The notes: generated by a model not told the origin, from the sequence alone. Counted from the stretch's first letter, positions 18,277-28,415 are shown. The stretch is 64,000 nucleotides of DNA from Pseudomonadota bacterium (GCA_018902545.1 JAHIQM010000009.1:62001-126000); one strand, 5' to 3'. Numbers and translations: made by a program.

Positions 18277-19436
18277 AACGCACCATCGCCGTCTTCACCG
18301 GATCCAGAGCCGAATACGGGCTGCTCTACTGGCTCTTGAAAGAAATCAAGGAAAGCCAGTCTCTTGCGCTTCAACTTATTGTCAGTGGAATGCATCTCTC
18401 CAAGGAATTCGGAGATACATGGCGGCAAATCGAGGCTGACGGATTTTTCATCGACTCGAAAGTTGAAATGCTCCTATCCTCGGACACCCCTGTGGGTATC
18501 GCCAAATCCGTGGGCCTTGGGACTATCGGCCTTGCTGACTCGCTGCAAAGCCTCAATCCGGATCTTCTCATCATACTCGGAGACCGATTTGAAGCACTTG
18601 CTGCAGCGCAAGTCGCGATGATCCTGGGCATACCGATTGCCCATATGCACGGAGGCGAAATCACGGAGGGGGCCTACGACGACACCATCCGCCACTCCAT
18701 CACCAAAATGGCCAGCCTGCACTTCGTAGCCGCGGAACCATACCGCAAGCGCGTTATTCAGATGGGCGAAGCGCCTGCCTCCGTATTCAATGTCGGTGCG
18801 CTGGGGCTTGAGCATGTGCTGCGCACCCCCAGGCTTTCCCTGGACGAACTGGCACAGGACCTCTCCTTTCCGCTACGAAAGCCCTTTTTCATTGTCACCT
18901 ACCATCCTGTCACGCTGCTGGATGAAGATCCACGGCAGAGCATGGATGAAATCCTGACTGCTCTCGATCATTTCCCGGAATACCAGGTGATTCTGACATA
19001 CCCCAACGCGGACAACGGAGGTCGCGGACTCATACCCATGCTTAAAGAGCATGCCCGCAACAATCCAGAAAGAGCAATGGCCATCCAATCCATGGGTTCC
19101 AAACGCTATCTTTCCGCACTGGCAGAGTCCGCAGCGGTCATCGGAAACTCATCCAGCGGCATCATTGAAGCACCCTCTTTCGGCGTGCCCACGGTCAACA
19201 TCGGAACACGGCAGCAGGGTCGTCTGGCGGCTGAGTCGGTGCTGCATTGCGCGCCGCATGCCCAGTCAATCGCCGAATGCATCAGGCGGGCACTATCCGC
19301 GCAGCACGTCCTGCTTTCCTCGAGGAAGTCAAACCCCTACGGGCAAGGCCGCACGGCTCAAGAAATCGCCAGGGTGCTCCGCAGCGCAGACCTCTCCAAA
19401 CCAAAAACCTTTTTCAATCTCGAACATGCGTACTGA
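18273..19436 (+). CDS. legG: Hydrolyzing NDP-sugar 2-epimerase, LegG/NeuC type
   Basis: A 387-residue GT-B-fold hydrolysing epimerase: it begins KRTIAVFTGSRAEYGLLYWL, contains LGDRFEALAAAQVAMILGIPIAHMHGGEITEGA-type sequence (residues about 90-130) and AVIGNSSSGIIEAPSFGVPTVNIG-type sequence near the C-terminus. It inverts C2 and removes the nucleotide. In this cluster the substrate should be the diamino sugar nucleotide, hence LegG rather than NeuC. Start ATG overlaps the legC stop. Confidence 0.88.
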   Translation: MKRTIAVFTGSRAEYGLLYWLLKEIKESQSLALQLIVSGMHLSKEFGDTWRQIEADGFFIDSKVEMLLSSDTPVGIAKSVGLGTIGLADSLQSLNPDLLIILGDRFEALAAAQVAMILGIPIAHMHGGEITEGAYDDTIRHSITKMASLHFVAAEPYRKRVIQMGEAPASVFNVGALGLEHVLRTPRLSLDELAQDLSFPLRKPFFIVTYHPVTLLDEDPRQSMDEILTALDHFPEYQVILTYPNADNGGRGLIPMLKEHARNNPERAMAIQSMGSKRYLSALAESAAVIGNSSSGIIEAPSFGVPTVNIGTRQQGRLAAESVLHCAPHAQSIAECIRRALSAQHVLLSSRKSNPYGQGRTAQEIARVLRSADLSKPKTFFNLEHAY

Positions 19437-20508
19437 ACACGTCTACATAATTGCAGAGGCAGGGGTTAACCATAATGGCAAGCGCGACCTGGCTTTTGCC
19501 TTGGTCGATGCCGCGGCCGATGCCGGGGCTGACGCAGTGAAGTTCCAAACCTTCCTGGCCGAAAAGCTCGCCTCACCGTCCGCTCCCAAGGCTGACTATC
19601 AAAAAGCGAATACTCAAACCACGGAAAGCCAGGTTGAGATGCTCAAGAAACTCGAATTGCCCCCGGATTGGCACATGGAATTGCACGCCCATGCACACCG
19701 CAGAGGCATACAATTCCTTTCCACGGCCTTTGATGCCGGAAGCCTCGATTTTCTGACGACCCTGGACCTGCCCGTTTACAAGGTGCCTTCCGGCGAACTC
19801 ACCAACGGTCCCCTGCTCTGGCGCTTCGCCCGCACCGGCAAACCTCTTATTCTCTCCACGGGCATGGCCACGCTGGCTGAGGTGGAAGGGGCCCTGGCCA
19901 TCGCAGCCCACGGATTGATGCATTCGAAGGAGCCCTCCAGCCTGGAGGAGGTCTGGCAAAACTGGAGCAAACCGGAAAGCCGGAAAGTGCTTGAGGGACG
20001 CATCAGCCTCTTGCACTGCACATCCCAATACCCCACTCCGCCCGAAGAAGTTAACCTCCGTGCGATGGATACCCTCGCAGCCTCTTTTGGCCTCCCCGTC
20101 GGCTACTCCGACCATACTGAAGGCTGGCTCATCCCCGTCGCGGCGGTGGCCCGGGGCGCACGAATTATTGAGAAGCATTTCACTCTGGACCGGTCCCTGC
20201 CCGGACCGGACCACAAGGCTTCGCTGGAGCCAGCCGAACTCAAACAAATGATTGCGAACATCCGGGCCCTTGAACTCGCCATGGGCAGTGGCCGCAAGGC
20301 CCCTCAATCCGGCGAGTGGGACACCCGACGCGCCGCACGTCAACACGTCATCGCCGTCAGGGACATCCCCGCCGGAGCCATCATCACCCGCGCGGATCTT
20401 GCCACAGCCAGATGCGGGCATGGGATTGAAGCCAACCAACTTTGGGATCTCATCGGGACACGGGCCAGGCGGGATCTTAGCGCAGGGGAGGCGTTCACTC
20501 GTGAGTGA
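19426..20508 (+). CDS. legI: Nonulosonate synthase, LegI/NeuB type
   Basis: A 360-residue NeuB-family TIM-barrel enzyme (IIAEAGVNHNGKRDLA, KFQTFLAEKL, PVGYSDHTEG, EKHFTLDRSLPGPDHKASLE) with a C-terminal SAF/antifreeze-like domain from about residue 300. It condenses the hexosamine with phosphoenolpyruvate. The start at ATG 19426 begins within legG. Confidence 0.92.
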   Translation: MRTEHVYIIAEAGVNHNGKRDLAFALVDAAADAGADAVKFQTFLAEKLASPSAPKADYQKANTQTTESQVEMLKKLELPPDWHMELHAHAHRRGIQFLSTAFDAGSLDFLTTLDLPVYKVPSGELTNGPLLWRFARTGKPLILSTGMATLAEVEGALAIAAHGLMHSKEPSSLEEVWQNWSKPESRKVLEGRISLLHCTSQYPTPPEEVNLRAMDTLAASFGLPVGYSDHTEGWLIPVAAVARGARIIEKHFTLDRSLPGPDHKASLEPAELKQMIANIRALELAMGSGRKAPQSGEWDTRRAARQHVIAVRDIPAGAIITRADLATARCGHGIEANQLWDLIGTRARRDLSAGEAFTRE

Positions 20509-21163
20509 GCGCCGCCCTCATATCCTGCTTGGGGCAGGCGGCCATGCCAAGGTCGTCCTGGCCTTGGCCCGGACTGCTGGTTTGTTGGTCCATGGTCTGT
20601 GCGATCCCGCATTGGCGGAAAGAATGGTCGGCAGTTGGCATGGGCTGAACGTACTTGGAGGAGACGAGGCCCTGCACCAGTGGACTCCGGAGAAATGCCT
20701 GCTTCTGAATGGAGTGGGACCAGCCCTTCATGACGAAATCCGCTTTCAGCTGTACGATTCGCTTCGCCGGAGGGGGTACTGTTTTCCACCGCTGATCCAT
20801 CCGCGAGCCTGGGTCGACGAAAGCGTCACCCTCTCCGAAGGAGTACAGATTATGGCGGGCGCAATCATACAGCCGGACTGCATTGTCGGCGAAAATACCG
20901 TTATCAACACCAACGCCAGCGTGGACCACGACTGCCGCCTGGGGGCTCATGTCCATATTGCGCCGGGAGCAACCGTTTGCGGAGGTGTCGTCATCGAGGA
21001 CCATGCCTTTGTCGGCAGCGGAGCGACCGTCATTCAGAATATTCGCATAGGCAAACGCGCCGTTGTCGGGGCCTGCACTGCGCTGGTACGTGATCTTGCA
21101 GCAAACGGGCGAGTGTTGGCCGCCCCGATACGGAATAACACTCAAAACCCCAACCGGGAGTGA
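20501..21163 (+). CDS. NeuD-family sugar O-/N-acyltransferase
   Basis: About 220 residues from a GTG start inside the end of legI. An N-terminal Rossmann-like part (ILLGAGGHAKVVL) precedes a left-handed beta-helix with hexapeptide repeats ending GSGATVIQNIRIGKRAVVGA, the NeuD/PglD architecture. It may acetylate the nonulosonic acid or the amino sugar precursor; which is not decidable here. Confidence 0.85.
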   Translation: MSERRPHILLGAGGHAKVVLALARTAGLLVHGLCDPALAERMVGSWHGLNVLGGDEALHQWTPEKCLLLNGVGPALHDEIRFQLYDSLRRRGYCFPPLIHPRAWVDESVTLSEGVQIMAGAIIQPDCIVGENTVINTNASVDHDCRLGAHVHIAPGATVCGGVVIEDHAFVGSGATVIQNIRIGKRAVVGACTALVRDLAANGRVLAAPIRNNTQNPNRE

Positions 21164-21170
21164 CTCGGCT

Positions 21171-22238
21171 ATGCCCAAATCGGCTCAACACGCATGGTCA
21201 AGCACCATGCTCCCAATCAACGCCACCATTCAGGAAGCCATCCAGAACCTGACCGCATCAACGTTACAGATAGTTTTGGTTGTGGACGAGCTTGGCAAGC
21301 TGCTCGGAACCGTCACGGACGGGGATATCCGGCGAGGACTGCTGCGCGGCCTGGATCTGCGCGCTGGCATCGACCAGATCCTCTTCACCAGCCCGCTGGT
21401 TGCTCCTCCGGAAATGAGCCGGGAAATGGTCTTGCACCTGATGCGGGCGAACCGGCTACTGCAAATGCCTGTTGTCGATGAACAGCAACGGGTGGTGGGA
21501 CTCCACCTCTGGAACGATATTATCGCGCAACCGGAGCGGAACAACGTCATGGTTATCATGGCTGGGGGCATGGGCACTCGCCTTCGCCCCTTCACTGATG
21601 ACTGCCCGAAACCGATGCTTCCCGTGGCAGGCAAGCCCATGCTCGAACATATTATGGAGAGAGCCAAAAACGAAGGATTCAGACATTTCATCTTCGCAGT
21701 CCGCTATCTTGCACATGTGATCGAAGACTATTTCGGCAATGGGGCAAAGTGGGATGTACACATCAGCTACCTGCATGAAGATACGCCGCTCGGCACTGCA
21801 GGCGCGCTGAGTCTTCTCGACCCTAAACCCACAGAACCCGTCGTGGTCACCAACGGTGATGTGTTGACCGATGTGCGCTATGGAGAGATCGTCGATTTTC
21901 ATAAATACCACCAAGCTTCGGCCACAATGGCTGTTCGCCTGCATGAATGGCAACATCCCTTTGGGGTTGTGCAGACCAATGGTGTGAACATTGCGAGTTT
22001 CGAGGAGAAGCCTATCTTCAGAACCCATGTCAATGCAGGCATTTATGTTCTTAATCCGGATGTATTGCGGCTCGTGCCTATCGGAAAGCCCAGCGATATG
22101 CCGGACATCTTTGAACTGCTCCGGATTTGCGGCGAGCAGATCATTGCCTATCCAATGCATGAAATCTGGACTGACGTGGGCCGACCGGACGATTTGCAAA
22201 AAGTTCGCAATGAAATGTGCGGAGAACCCGCCAAATAG
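21171..22238 (+). CDS. ptmE: CBS-domain nucleotidyltransferase, PtmE-like (glucosamine-1-phosphate guanylyltransferase)
   Basis: A 355-residue protein with two N-terminal CBS motifs (about residues 15-125: VLVVDELGKLLGTVTDGDIR; MPVVDEQQRVVGL) and a sugar-phosphate nucleotidyltransferase domain (IMAGGMGTRLRPFTDDCPKP). This arrangement matches PtmE, which makes GDP-glucosamine for legionaminic acid in Campylobacter. The start follows neuD by 7 nt. Confidence 0.82.
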   Translation: MPKSAQHAWSSTMLPINATIQEAIQNLTASTLQIVLVVDELGKLLGTVTDGDIRRGLLRGLDLRAGIDQILFTSPLVAPPEMSREMVLHLMRANRLLQMPVVDEQQRVVGLHLWNDIIAQPERNNVMVIMAGGMGTRLRPFTDDCPKPMLPVAGKPMLEHIMERAKNEGFRHFIFAVRYLAHVIEDYFGNGAKWDVHISYLHEDTPLGTAGALSLLDPKPTEPVVVTNGDVLTDVRYGEIVDFHKYHQASATMAVRLHEWQHPFGVVQTNGVNIASFEEKPIFRTHVNAGIYVLNPDVLRLVPIGKPSDMPDIFELLRICGEQIIAYPMHEIWTDVGRPDDLQKVRNEMCGEPAK

Positions 22239-22293
22239 TCCTTTTTTGGAACAGGAAACTGAATATAACATGTTTTTCCCTCAAGAAATTTTC

Positions 22294-22553
22294 CATGCAT
22301 ACTACATACGGTTTAGACTTTCATATTCAGCAAAAATACTTTATTTTTTCCGAGATACGCCTGCGACCGGCCAAGGCCGTTCACCGCGTGTATTTCCTTG
22401 ATGCTCAACAAATTCAATACTATTGGAGCGCTGACTAAAATGAATTCCACTTGGAAGGGTGACGACAAGGAAGAATTACCAACGGAGGGCCAGCAGCACT
22501 ACGATTACTTTACAATGAATATACCGCTCAAGATTTTTCTGGAACTACAATGA
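22294..22553 (+). other. Intergenic stretch with two short doubtful reading frames before legF
   Basis: The 311-nt gap after ptmE is AT-rich and holds two consecutive short frames: 47 residues (from 22294, MHTTYGLDFHIQQKYF...) and 37 residues (from 22440, MNSTWKGDDKEELP...) whose stop overlaps the legF ATG as ATGA. Neither has a clear ribosome site and neither is recognised. They may be remnants of a lost pathway gene or a leader that couples to legF. Confidence 0.3.
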
Positions 22554-23251
22554 ACATTCTGGGACTTATTCCAGCCCGGGGGGGATCCAAACGAATACCG
22601 GGAAAAAACGTGAAACTGCTTGGCGATTTGCCCCTCATCGCCAGGACTATTCAAGCGGCAATCGCCAGCACAACATGTTCAGACATTGTTGTATCGACGG
22701 ACGATACGGAAATAGCGGACATCGCCAGAAAGTTCGGAGCAACTATTCCCGGCTTGCGGCCTCCACATCTGGCCACAGACGAGGCAACTAGCGTGGATGT
22801 CGCTCTCTACGAACTCGACAGACATGAAAAGGCGCACGGACCGGTAGATGGATTGTTACTTCTGCAGCCCACCTCTCCCTTTCGAACCGCCGAAAGCATA
22901 AAAAAAGCCGTTACCCTGTTTGAAATGTCGCAAGGATGCCATGCGGTGGTCAGCGTCAGCAAGGCACCTGTCCATCCGGCATGGTGCTTTCGCCTCAACA
23001 AATCCGGCATGGAACCATATCTCGGTCGGGATAACTTGGAAAGGCGTTCCCAAGACCTGGAGTCCGCGTACTCGCTAAACGGCGCCATTTATCTAATATC
23101 ACCACTACAATTGCAAAACGGACACAGCTTTTTACCCAAATCTGCAGTGCCTTTTGTCATGGAATCGATACATGAAGCCCTGGATATTGATACTGAGGAT
23201 GACTGGATGATGGCGGAATTTTTTATCAATTTTATGAATAGCAAATTTTAA
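22550..23251 (+). CDS. legF: CMP-nonulosonate cytidylyltransferase, LegF/NeuA type
   Basis: A 233-residue CMP-sugar synthetase with the CTP-binding motif IPARGGSKRIPGKN, LLLQPTSPFRTAE and DIDTEDDW near the end. It activates the finished nonulosonic acid for transfer to a surface glycan or flagellin. It is the last gene of the pathway block; GC drops sharply after it. Confidence 0.9.
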   Translation: MNILGLIPARGGSKRIPGKNVKLLGDLPLIARTIQAAIASTTCSDIVVSTDDTEIADIARKFGATIPGLRPPHLATDEATSVDVALYELDRHEKAHGPVDGLLLLQPTSPFRTAESIKKAVTLFEMSQGCHAVVSVSKAPVHPAWCFRLNKSGMEPYLGRDNLERRSQDLESAYSLNGAIYLISPLQLQNGHSFLPKSAVPFVMESIHEALDIDTEDDWMMAEFFINFMNSKF

Positions 23252-23399
23252 ATATAAAATGCCCTTAAACAGACCAAACCTCCTCCAAAAATAAGTACCC
23301 CTAGACAGATTCCACTCTTCGTCGCCGAAATTTCGCAAGAACATGAATAAAACCTAGCCAAAATATTTGATCACCATCATACCTGAATTTATAACTGCG

Positions 23400-24269
23400 T
23401 TAAAAAAAAACTTTAAAGTTCTTTGACAGCGGCCCAACGTTTTTTGCAACGTAAAATTCGACAGAATTATCCTTGAATATAACATCATGCATTTTTTTAA
23501 GAACATACGAAATCGGAATTTTATTATCTGTTCGCATATCTGTTGAATGCACACCTGGCTGCTGCATGCTTCTTGGAACAAATATTCCCTTACTTTTATA
23601 ATAATCTGCCTGCTCTTCATAAAAATACATAGAGTCAGAAAGATCAATCCCGCAAAAAACTACTTTTTTATATCCCATAAGTAAAGAAAAAAAAGCCGCA
23701 TAAGAAAGAGATGCAGTAATACTATAAATATAACGAATCTTTCCTGTATACTGAAGGCGACCAAGCGTCCTTAGTGCCCATAAATATTCCATCATAACAG
23801 CGTCGTCACCTTTAGCCGGAATATCAAAATCAAGAGACAAATAAATATTTTTTTTTAGTTCTCCTGGAATACGATCAAAAGAAATCTTCGATGGCAGCAA
23901 ATCTTTTATAACGAATGGTTTTTCTGATAACAAATCTTTCTTTTTATTTAAAATATTATAAAAAATATTTTTCCTATCTCCTGAATTGTTCGGCTCTTCA
24001 TAACAATAAAATGTTGAAATGAAATCGTGAATAATCCAAAAATTTAATCCTAAACTATCATTATTAGAAATAAAATTCCATTGCTTATCAGAAATTCGAT
24101 TTATAGAACTTCCAGACCCTAATATAAATATTGTATCAGAAGTTTTATACCGTTCAATATCTAATTTATCGATCGTATTTACTCCATGCATACATGCAAG
24201 AGCATGAGCCTTTAGCATCACCTGAATTTCTTTTCTTTTCAAGTACAAATATGGAATATTTTTAAACAT
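23400..24269 (-). CDS. Unknown AT-rich surface-glycan-locus protein (possible nonulosonate transferase)
   Basis: A 289-residue protein, convergent to legF and strikingly AT-rich compared with its neighbours. Near residue 47 it has FILGSGSSINRIS and then NNDSLGLNFWIIHDF, a glycine-rich nucleotide-binding-like loop seen in proteins of LPS and capsule loci; a later strand reads KVVFCGIDLSDS. I cannot assign a family with confidence. Its place next to a CMP-nonulosonate pathway makes a sugar transferase a reasonable guess. No terminator was seen in the 148-nt gap to legF. Confidence 0.7.
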   Translation of the reverse strand: MFKNIPYLYLKRKEIQVMLKAHALACMHGVNTIDKLDIERYKTSDTIFILGSGSSINRISDKQWNFISNNDSLGLNFWIIHDFISTFYCYEEPNNSGDRKNIFYNILNKKKDLLSEKPFVIKDLLPSKISFDRIPGELKKNIYLSLDFDIPAKGDDAVMMEYLWALRTLGRLQYTGKIRYIYSITASLSYAAFFSLLMGYKKVVFCGIDLSDSMYFYEEQADYYKSKGIFVPRSMQQPGVHSTDMRTDNKIPISYVLKKMHDVIFKDNSVEFYVAKNVGPLSKNFKVFF

Positions 24270-24406
24270 AATATAGCCTACCTAAAAAACTATTTATCAT
24301 TATCCATTGCACAGTATCACATAAGCACACATTTCCTCCATATCGCCTTACCCTTGCCAAAAGTCTAAATGAAACTGTATCCATATGAAAAAGGGAGCAC
24401 GATATA

Positions 24407-27400
24407 ATGACCATACACCCATCTTGGAATAATCTGATCTGGTGGCAAAAAACCCTTGCCGTGACGGCCTGCTGCGTGGCCCTTTACGCCGCCTTTGGAT
24501 TCCTTCTTCTGCCGCGCATCGCGAGCTACGTGCTTGCCGAGAAGGTTTCTCCTGCACTGAACCGTCAGATCAGCGTCGGGGAGATACGCATCAATCCTTT
24601 CGCCATGACTGCGGATGTTTCCGATTTCGCCATCAGTGAAAAGGACGGCAGTGGCGAGTTTGTCGCCTTTGATGCGCTGCATGCCAACCTTGAACTCGCC
24701 TCCATCCCTCGTCTGGCCCTGGTTGTTCGTGAGGCCCGGGTGGATGGTCCGCGCATTCATATCCGGCTCGGCCAGGACGGGCAAACCAATTTTTCCGACC
24801 TGACCGCCGGGTCGGCGGAACCGGGGGCCGACACTCCGGGCGAGCCCATGCTCCTGCCCCTGATCGTTGAGCCCTTCACCATCGGCAACGGCACCCTGAC
24901 CTTCGAGGACCAGGCCAGGGGCGTGAGCCATGTCGTGGATCAGATCCAGTTCAACCTGCCCCGCTTTTCCTCGCGCAAGAAAGACTGGGAAACCTTCATG
25001 ACGCCGACCCTGTCCTTCAGGGCCAACGGCGCTCCGTTCAACCTTGAGGGACGGACCACCCCCTTTTCCAACTCGCTCAAAACCGAATTCGACCTGAACG
25101 TCATCGACCTCGCGCTACCCCAGTACTGGGCCTATGCCATGGCCAGAGAAAATCTCAAGCTCTCCAAAGGATTTCTCACCCTTGAGAGCAAGCTGGCCTT
25201 TGAACAGTTCGAGGACGCGCTGCCCACCTTTTCCCTGCAGGGCACCATCACGGGGCACGACATCGAGCTGACCGATGGCGACGAACCCGTGCTCACCGCC
25301 GCCAGGACCGAGGTCGTCATGGACGACATCTCCATCCTGAACCTGCAGCTCGGGTTGAGCTCCGTGGTCCTGGAGCAGCCGTATCTGCGCGTCGTGCGTC
25401 ACAAGGACGGGACCCTGAACTGGATGCATTACTTCGGAGCCCCGGATGCCCCGCCAGCCCCGCCGACCAACGCCACGGACCCAAGCATCCTGGCCGCACA
25501 GAACGCAACCGTCCCTGTCGCCGTGGAAAGCGGGAACGCCACGCAGGGCACCGCCCAAGCGACAATCTCCAACACGACTGTTGCTGTTGAAACCGGCAAC
25601 GCATCCCTGTCTGAAGTCTCGGAGATCGACAACGCTACGGCTGTCAGGCGCGACACCGCCAGAACCCTGCTGTTGCGGGTACCCAAAATCCGCCTCACCG
25701 ACGGCCGCGTACTCTTCAGGGACGAAGCGGCCTCCTTCACCAAGGAACTCAGTTCCCTAAACGTTAGCATCACCGACCTGGACACCTCGCTCAACGCAAC
25801 CAGCCAGGCCGAACTGCACGCGCTCACCGCCGACGGCGAAAGCCTCGACACGAACGCGACCTTCTCGGTCGCACCCTTCCGCGTGCAGGCCGTCATCACC
25901 GCCCGCAATCTGGATGTGCCCACCTACGCTCCGTACTTCAAGGATGCCCTGCCCTTGACCCTGGCCACAGCCAAGGCCAACGCGCGTTTGCGTTTCCTCA
26001 TCGACGGAGCGGACAAAGCCCCGCGCCTGGATGACGCCTCCTTTGAGATCCGCGACCTGTCCCTCAAGGCCGCCGATGGGGCCGGGGAGGTCACGCTAGG
26101 CCGCGCGGCACTGGACAACATTTTCCTGAATCTTGCCGACAACAGCGTCCGCACCGGCGTGTTCACCCTGGAAGGGGCGACGGTCTCCACCTCCCTCGAC
26201 AAACAGGGCAGAGCCAGGCTGTTTGACGTCCTGGGCGCTCCAGCCAACAAAAAAACCAACTCCGCCGACAGGATGCAATCCGACTCTGGCGGCCAGACGC
26301 AGCCCGATGCCGCAGCCTGGAATGTCGCGCTGGCAGGGGCATCCATAAAAGAGGTGACCCTTTCGACCGGGGACAAAGACGCCCCGGCTCCGATCAAGCT
26401 CTCCTCCCTGCAGGTCGGCCCGGTGGCGGTGGATACAGAAGCACAATCCGTGCAGGTCGGCCCCGTGGAGCTGAACCTGGCTGTAAATCTCGTAAGGCAA
26501 GCAAACGGCGACCTGAACCTGGCCAAACTGTTCGCGCCCGGACAGGCGGCTCCGGCCAGGCCCGCAGCCCAGGCCAAGGCTTCCGCGCCGTCGTGGGCGG
26601 TGACCGTGGAACAGTTTTCCCTGGCCGGAACCAGTGTCTCGCTCACGGACCAGACCCTGGCCAAGCCCGTGCGCCTGGACGTGGACCAGATCACCCTGCT
26701 GGCCAAGAACCTGTCCACGGACCTCGGCAAGGCCGTCCCCCTGACCCTGTCCTGCCGTGTGGAGGAAACGGGAACAATGACGGCCACCGGCGACATCGTT
26801 CCGGCCACCATGACCAGCAAGGGCAGCCTCACGCTGTCCCGAATACCGCTGGCCGTTGCCTCGGCCTATGTCGCGGACGTGGCCGCCATCGACATCCCTG
26901 CGGGCAGGCTGGGCGGGAAGCTCGACTGGCGCGTGGGCGACAAGGCCCAAGATCAGATATCCGGCTCCCTGCAGGTTGATGGCTTGCGGATCACCGAGGC
27001 CCGGTCCAAGACGGAGCTGCTCGGCTTCAAGTCTCTGGGCGTAAATCGCCTCGCCCTGCAACTCTCGCCTCTGGCCCTGACCATTGCCCAGGTGGATCTG
27101 GTCGAACCCCGAGGCAGCTTTGTCATCGACGCCCAGGGCAAGACCAGCCTGGACCGCATCGCGCCGGCACCTCAAAAGAAAGCTCCAGCCAAATCCGCCG
27201 ACACCTCAGGTGGGCTCAAAACCCTGGAAATTGGGACCGTGAGCCTCAAGCAAGGGCGCTTTTCCTTTGCCGACAGGACCCTGTCGCCACAATTCGAATC
27301 CGTCATTTCGCCGCTGGACCTGACCGTAACCGGCTTCTCCCTGGACCCGGCCAAGCGCACGGAACTGGATCTGACCGCCATCATCGACGGCTCCGCGCCC

Positions 27401-28405
27401 ATCACCGCCAAGGGCTGGGTCTCGCCGCTCAAGACTCCCGTGGAAGCCAGCAGTACCGTGACCCTGCGCAATCTGGATCTGGTCGCACTGTCGTCGTACT
27501 CCTCGAAATTCATCGCCTACCCTGTCGCACGCGGCCAACTGGACTGGGAAATTAACATGGACACCTCGGAAAACAAGCTGTCCATGGGCAACGCCATCAA
27601 GGCCCGCCAGCTTGAACTCGGCGACAAGGTCGAGTCCCCGGGCGCAGCCGATGTGCCGGTCAAGCTGGGACTGGCCCTACTGCGGGACATGTCCGGCAAC
27701 ATCACCATTAACCTGCCCGTCAAGGGCGACCTGAACGACCCGAAATTCAGCATCGGCGGCATCGTCATGCAGGCCTTCCTGGGCCTCATCGTCAAGGCCA
27801 TCGCCTCTCCCTTCTCGCTGCTGGCAAGCCTTGTCCCCGATGGGGGCGGCGAGGATTTGAACAGACTTCCCTTCCCTCCCGGCCTGTCCGCACCCGCGCC
27901 CGAAGCCCTGCAGAACATGCAGGCCCTGGCCGATATTCTTGCGCAGCGTCCCGGAATCAAGATCTCCATCCTCGGCCACGCCGACCCCGCCGCCGACAGA
28001 CAGGCCATGGCCGATCAGCAGTTCCTGCGCAAACTGCAGGTCATCAAATTCGACGACCTGCCGCGCAAGATGCGTGAAACCACAGTTCTTGAAGAACTGG
28101 AGATCACGGACGAGGAATACCCGGACCTGCTCTGGGATGCCTACAAAGACGAACCGGTGGAAAAGGAAAAGAACGCCATCGGCATACACCGGGAGGTCTC
28201 CCGCGAGGTGCAGGAAGCCAAACTCCGGGAGCTGATCCGCGTCACCGATGACGACCTCGTGCGCCTGGCCGCCACCCGGGCGGAGTTCGTGAAAAACTAT
28301 CTTGTGCAGGAGCTTAACGTGGACGCGGGAAGGATTTTCATGGGCAAGACCGGGCCCCAAGCCCTGTCCGGCGCGCACGAGGCGACGGTGGAAATCCAGC
28401 CGTAG
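24407..28405 (+). CDS. DUF748/AsmA-like envelope protein
   Basis: A 1332-residue protein with one N-terminal membrane segment (about 15-36) and a long periplasmic region of repeated beta-rich modules (VSDFAISEKDGSGEFVAFDA, ITDLDTSLN, VTGFSLDPAKRTELDLTA), the pattern of DUF748 proteins related to AsmA and other bridge-like lipid transfer proteins. A segment near residues 1175-1200 (ALADILAQRPGIKISILGHA) resembles an OmpA-type peptidoglycan-binding motif. Alanine/proline-rich linkers occur around residues 345-420 and 700-725. A role in outer-membrane lipid traffic is inferred from the family. It appears monocistronic. Confidence 0.85.
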   Translation: MTIHPSWNNLIWWQKTLAVTACCVALYAAFGFLLLPRIASYVLAEKVSPALNRQISVGEIRINPFAMTADVSDFAISEKDGSGEFVAFDALHANLELASIPRLALVVREARVDGPRIHIRLGQDGQTNFSDLTAGSAEPGADTPGEPMLLPLIVEPFTIGNGTLTFEDQARGVSHVVDQIQFNLPRFSSRKKDWETFMTPTLSFRANGAPFNLEGRTTPFSNSLKTEFDLNVIDLALPQYWAYAMARENLKLSKGFLTLESKLAFEQFEDALPTFSLQGTITGHDIELTDGDEPVLTAARTEVVMDDISILNLQLGLSSVVLEQPYLRVVRHKDGTLNWMHYFGAPDAPPAPPTNATDPSILAAQNATVPVAVESGNATQGTAQATISNTTVAVETGNASLSEVSEIDNATAVRRDTARTLLLRVPKIRLTDGRVLFRDEAASFTKELSSLNVSITDLDTSLNATSQAELHALTADGESLDTNATFSVAPFRVQAVITARNLDVPTYAPYFKDALPLTLATAKANARLRFLIDGADKAPRLDDASFEIRDLSLKAADGAGEVTLGRAALDNIFLNLADNSVRTGVFTLEGATVSTSLDKQGRARLFDVLGAPANKKTNSADRMQSDSGGQTQPDAAAWNVALAGASIKEVTLSTGDKDAPAPIKLSSLQVGPVAVDTEAQSVQVGPVELNLAVNLVRQANGDLNLAKLFAPGQAAPARPAAQAKASAPSWAVTVEQFSLAGTSVSLTDQTLAKPVRLDVDQITLLAKNLSTDLGKAVPLTLSCRVEETGTMTATGDIVPATMTSKGSLTLSRIPLAVASAYVADVAAIDIPAGRLGGKLDWRVGDKAQDQISGSLQVDGLRITEARSKTELLGFKSLGVNRLALQLSPLALTIAQVDLVEPRGSFVIDAQGKTSLDRIAPAPQKKAPAKSADTSGGLKTLEIGTVSLKQGRFSFADRTLSPQFESVISPLDLTVTGFSLDPAKRTELDLTAIIDGSAPITAKGWVSPLKTPVEASSTVTLRNLDLVALSSYSSKFIAYPVARGQLDWEINMDTSENKLSMGNAIKARQLELGDKVESPGAADVPVKLGLALLRDMSGNITINLPVKGDLNDPKFSIGGIVMQAFLGLIVKAIASPFSLLASLVPDGGGEDLNRLPFPPGLSAPAPEALQNMQALADILAQRPGIKISILGHADPAADRQAMADQQFLRKLQVIKFDDLPRKMRETTVLEELEITDEEYPDLLWDAYKDEPVEKEKNAIGIHREVSREVQEAKLRELIRVTDDDLVRLAATRAEFVKNYLVQELNVDAGRIFMGKTGPQALSGAHEATVEIQP

Positions 28406-28415
28406 AAAGCAGAAA

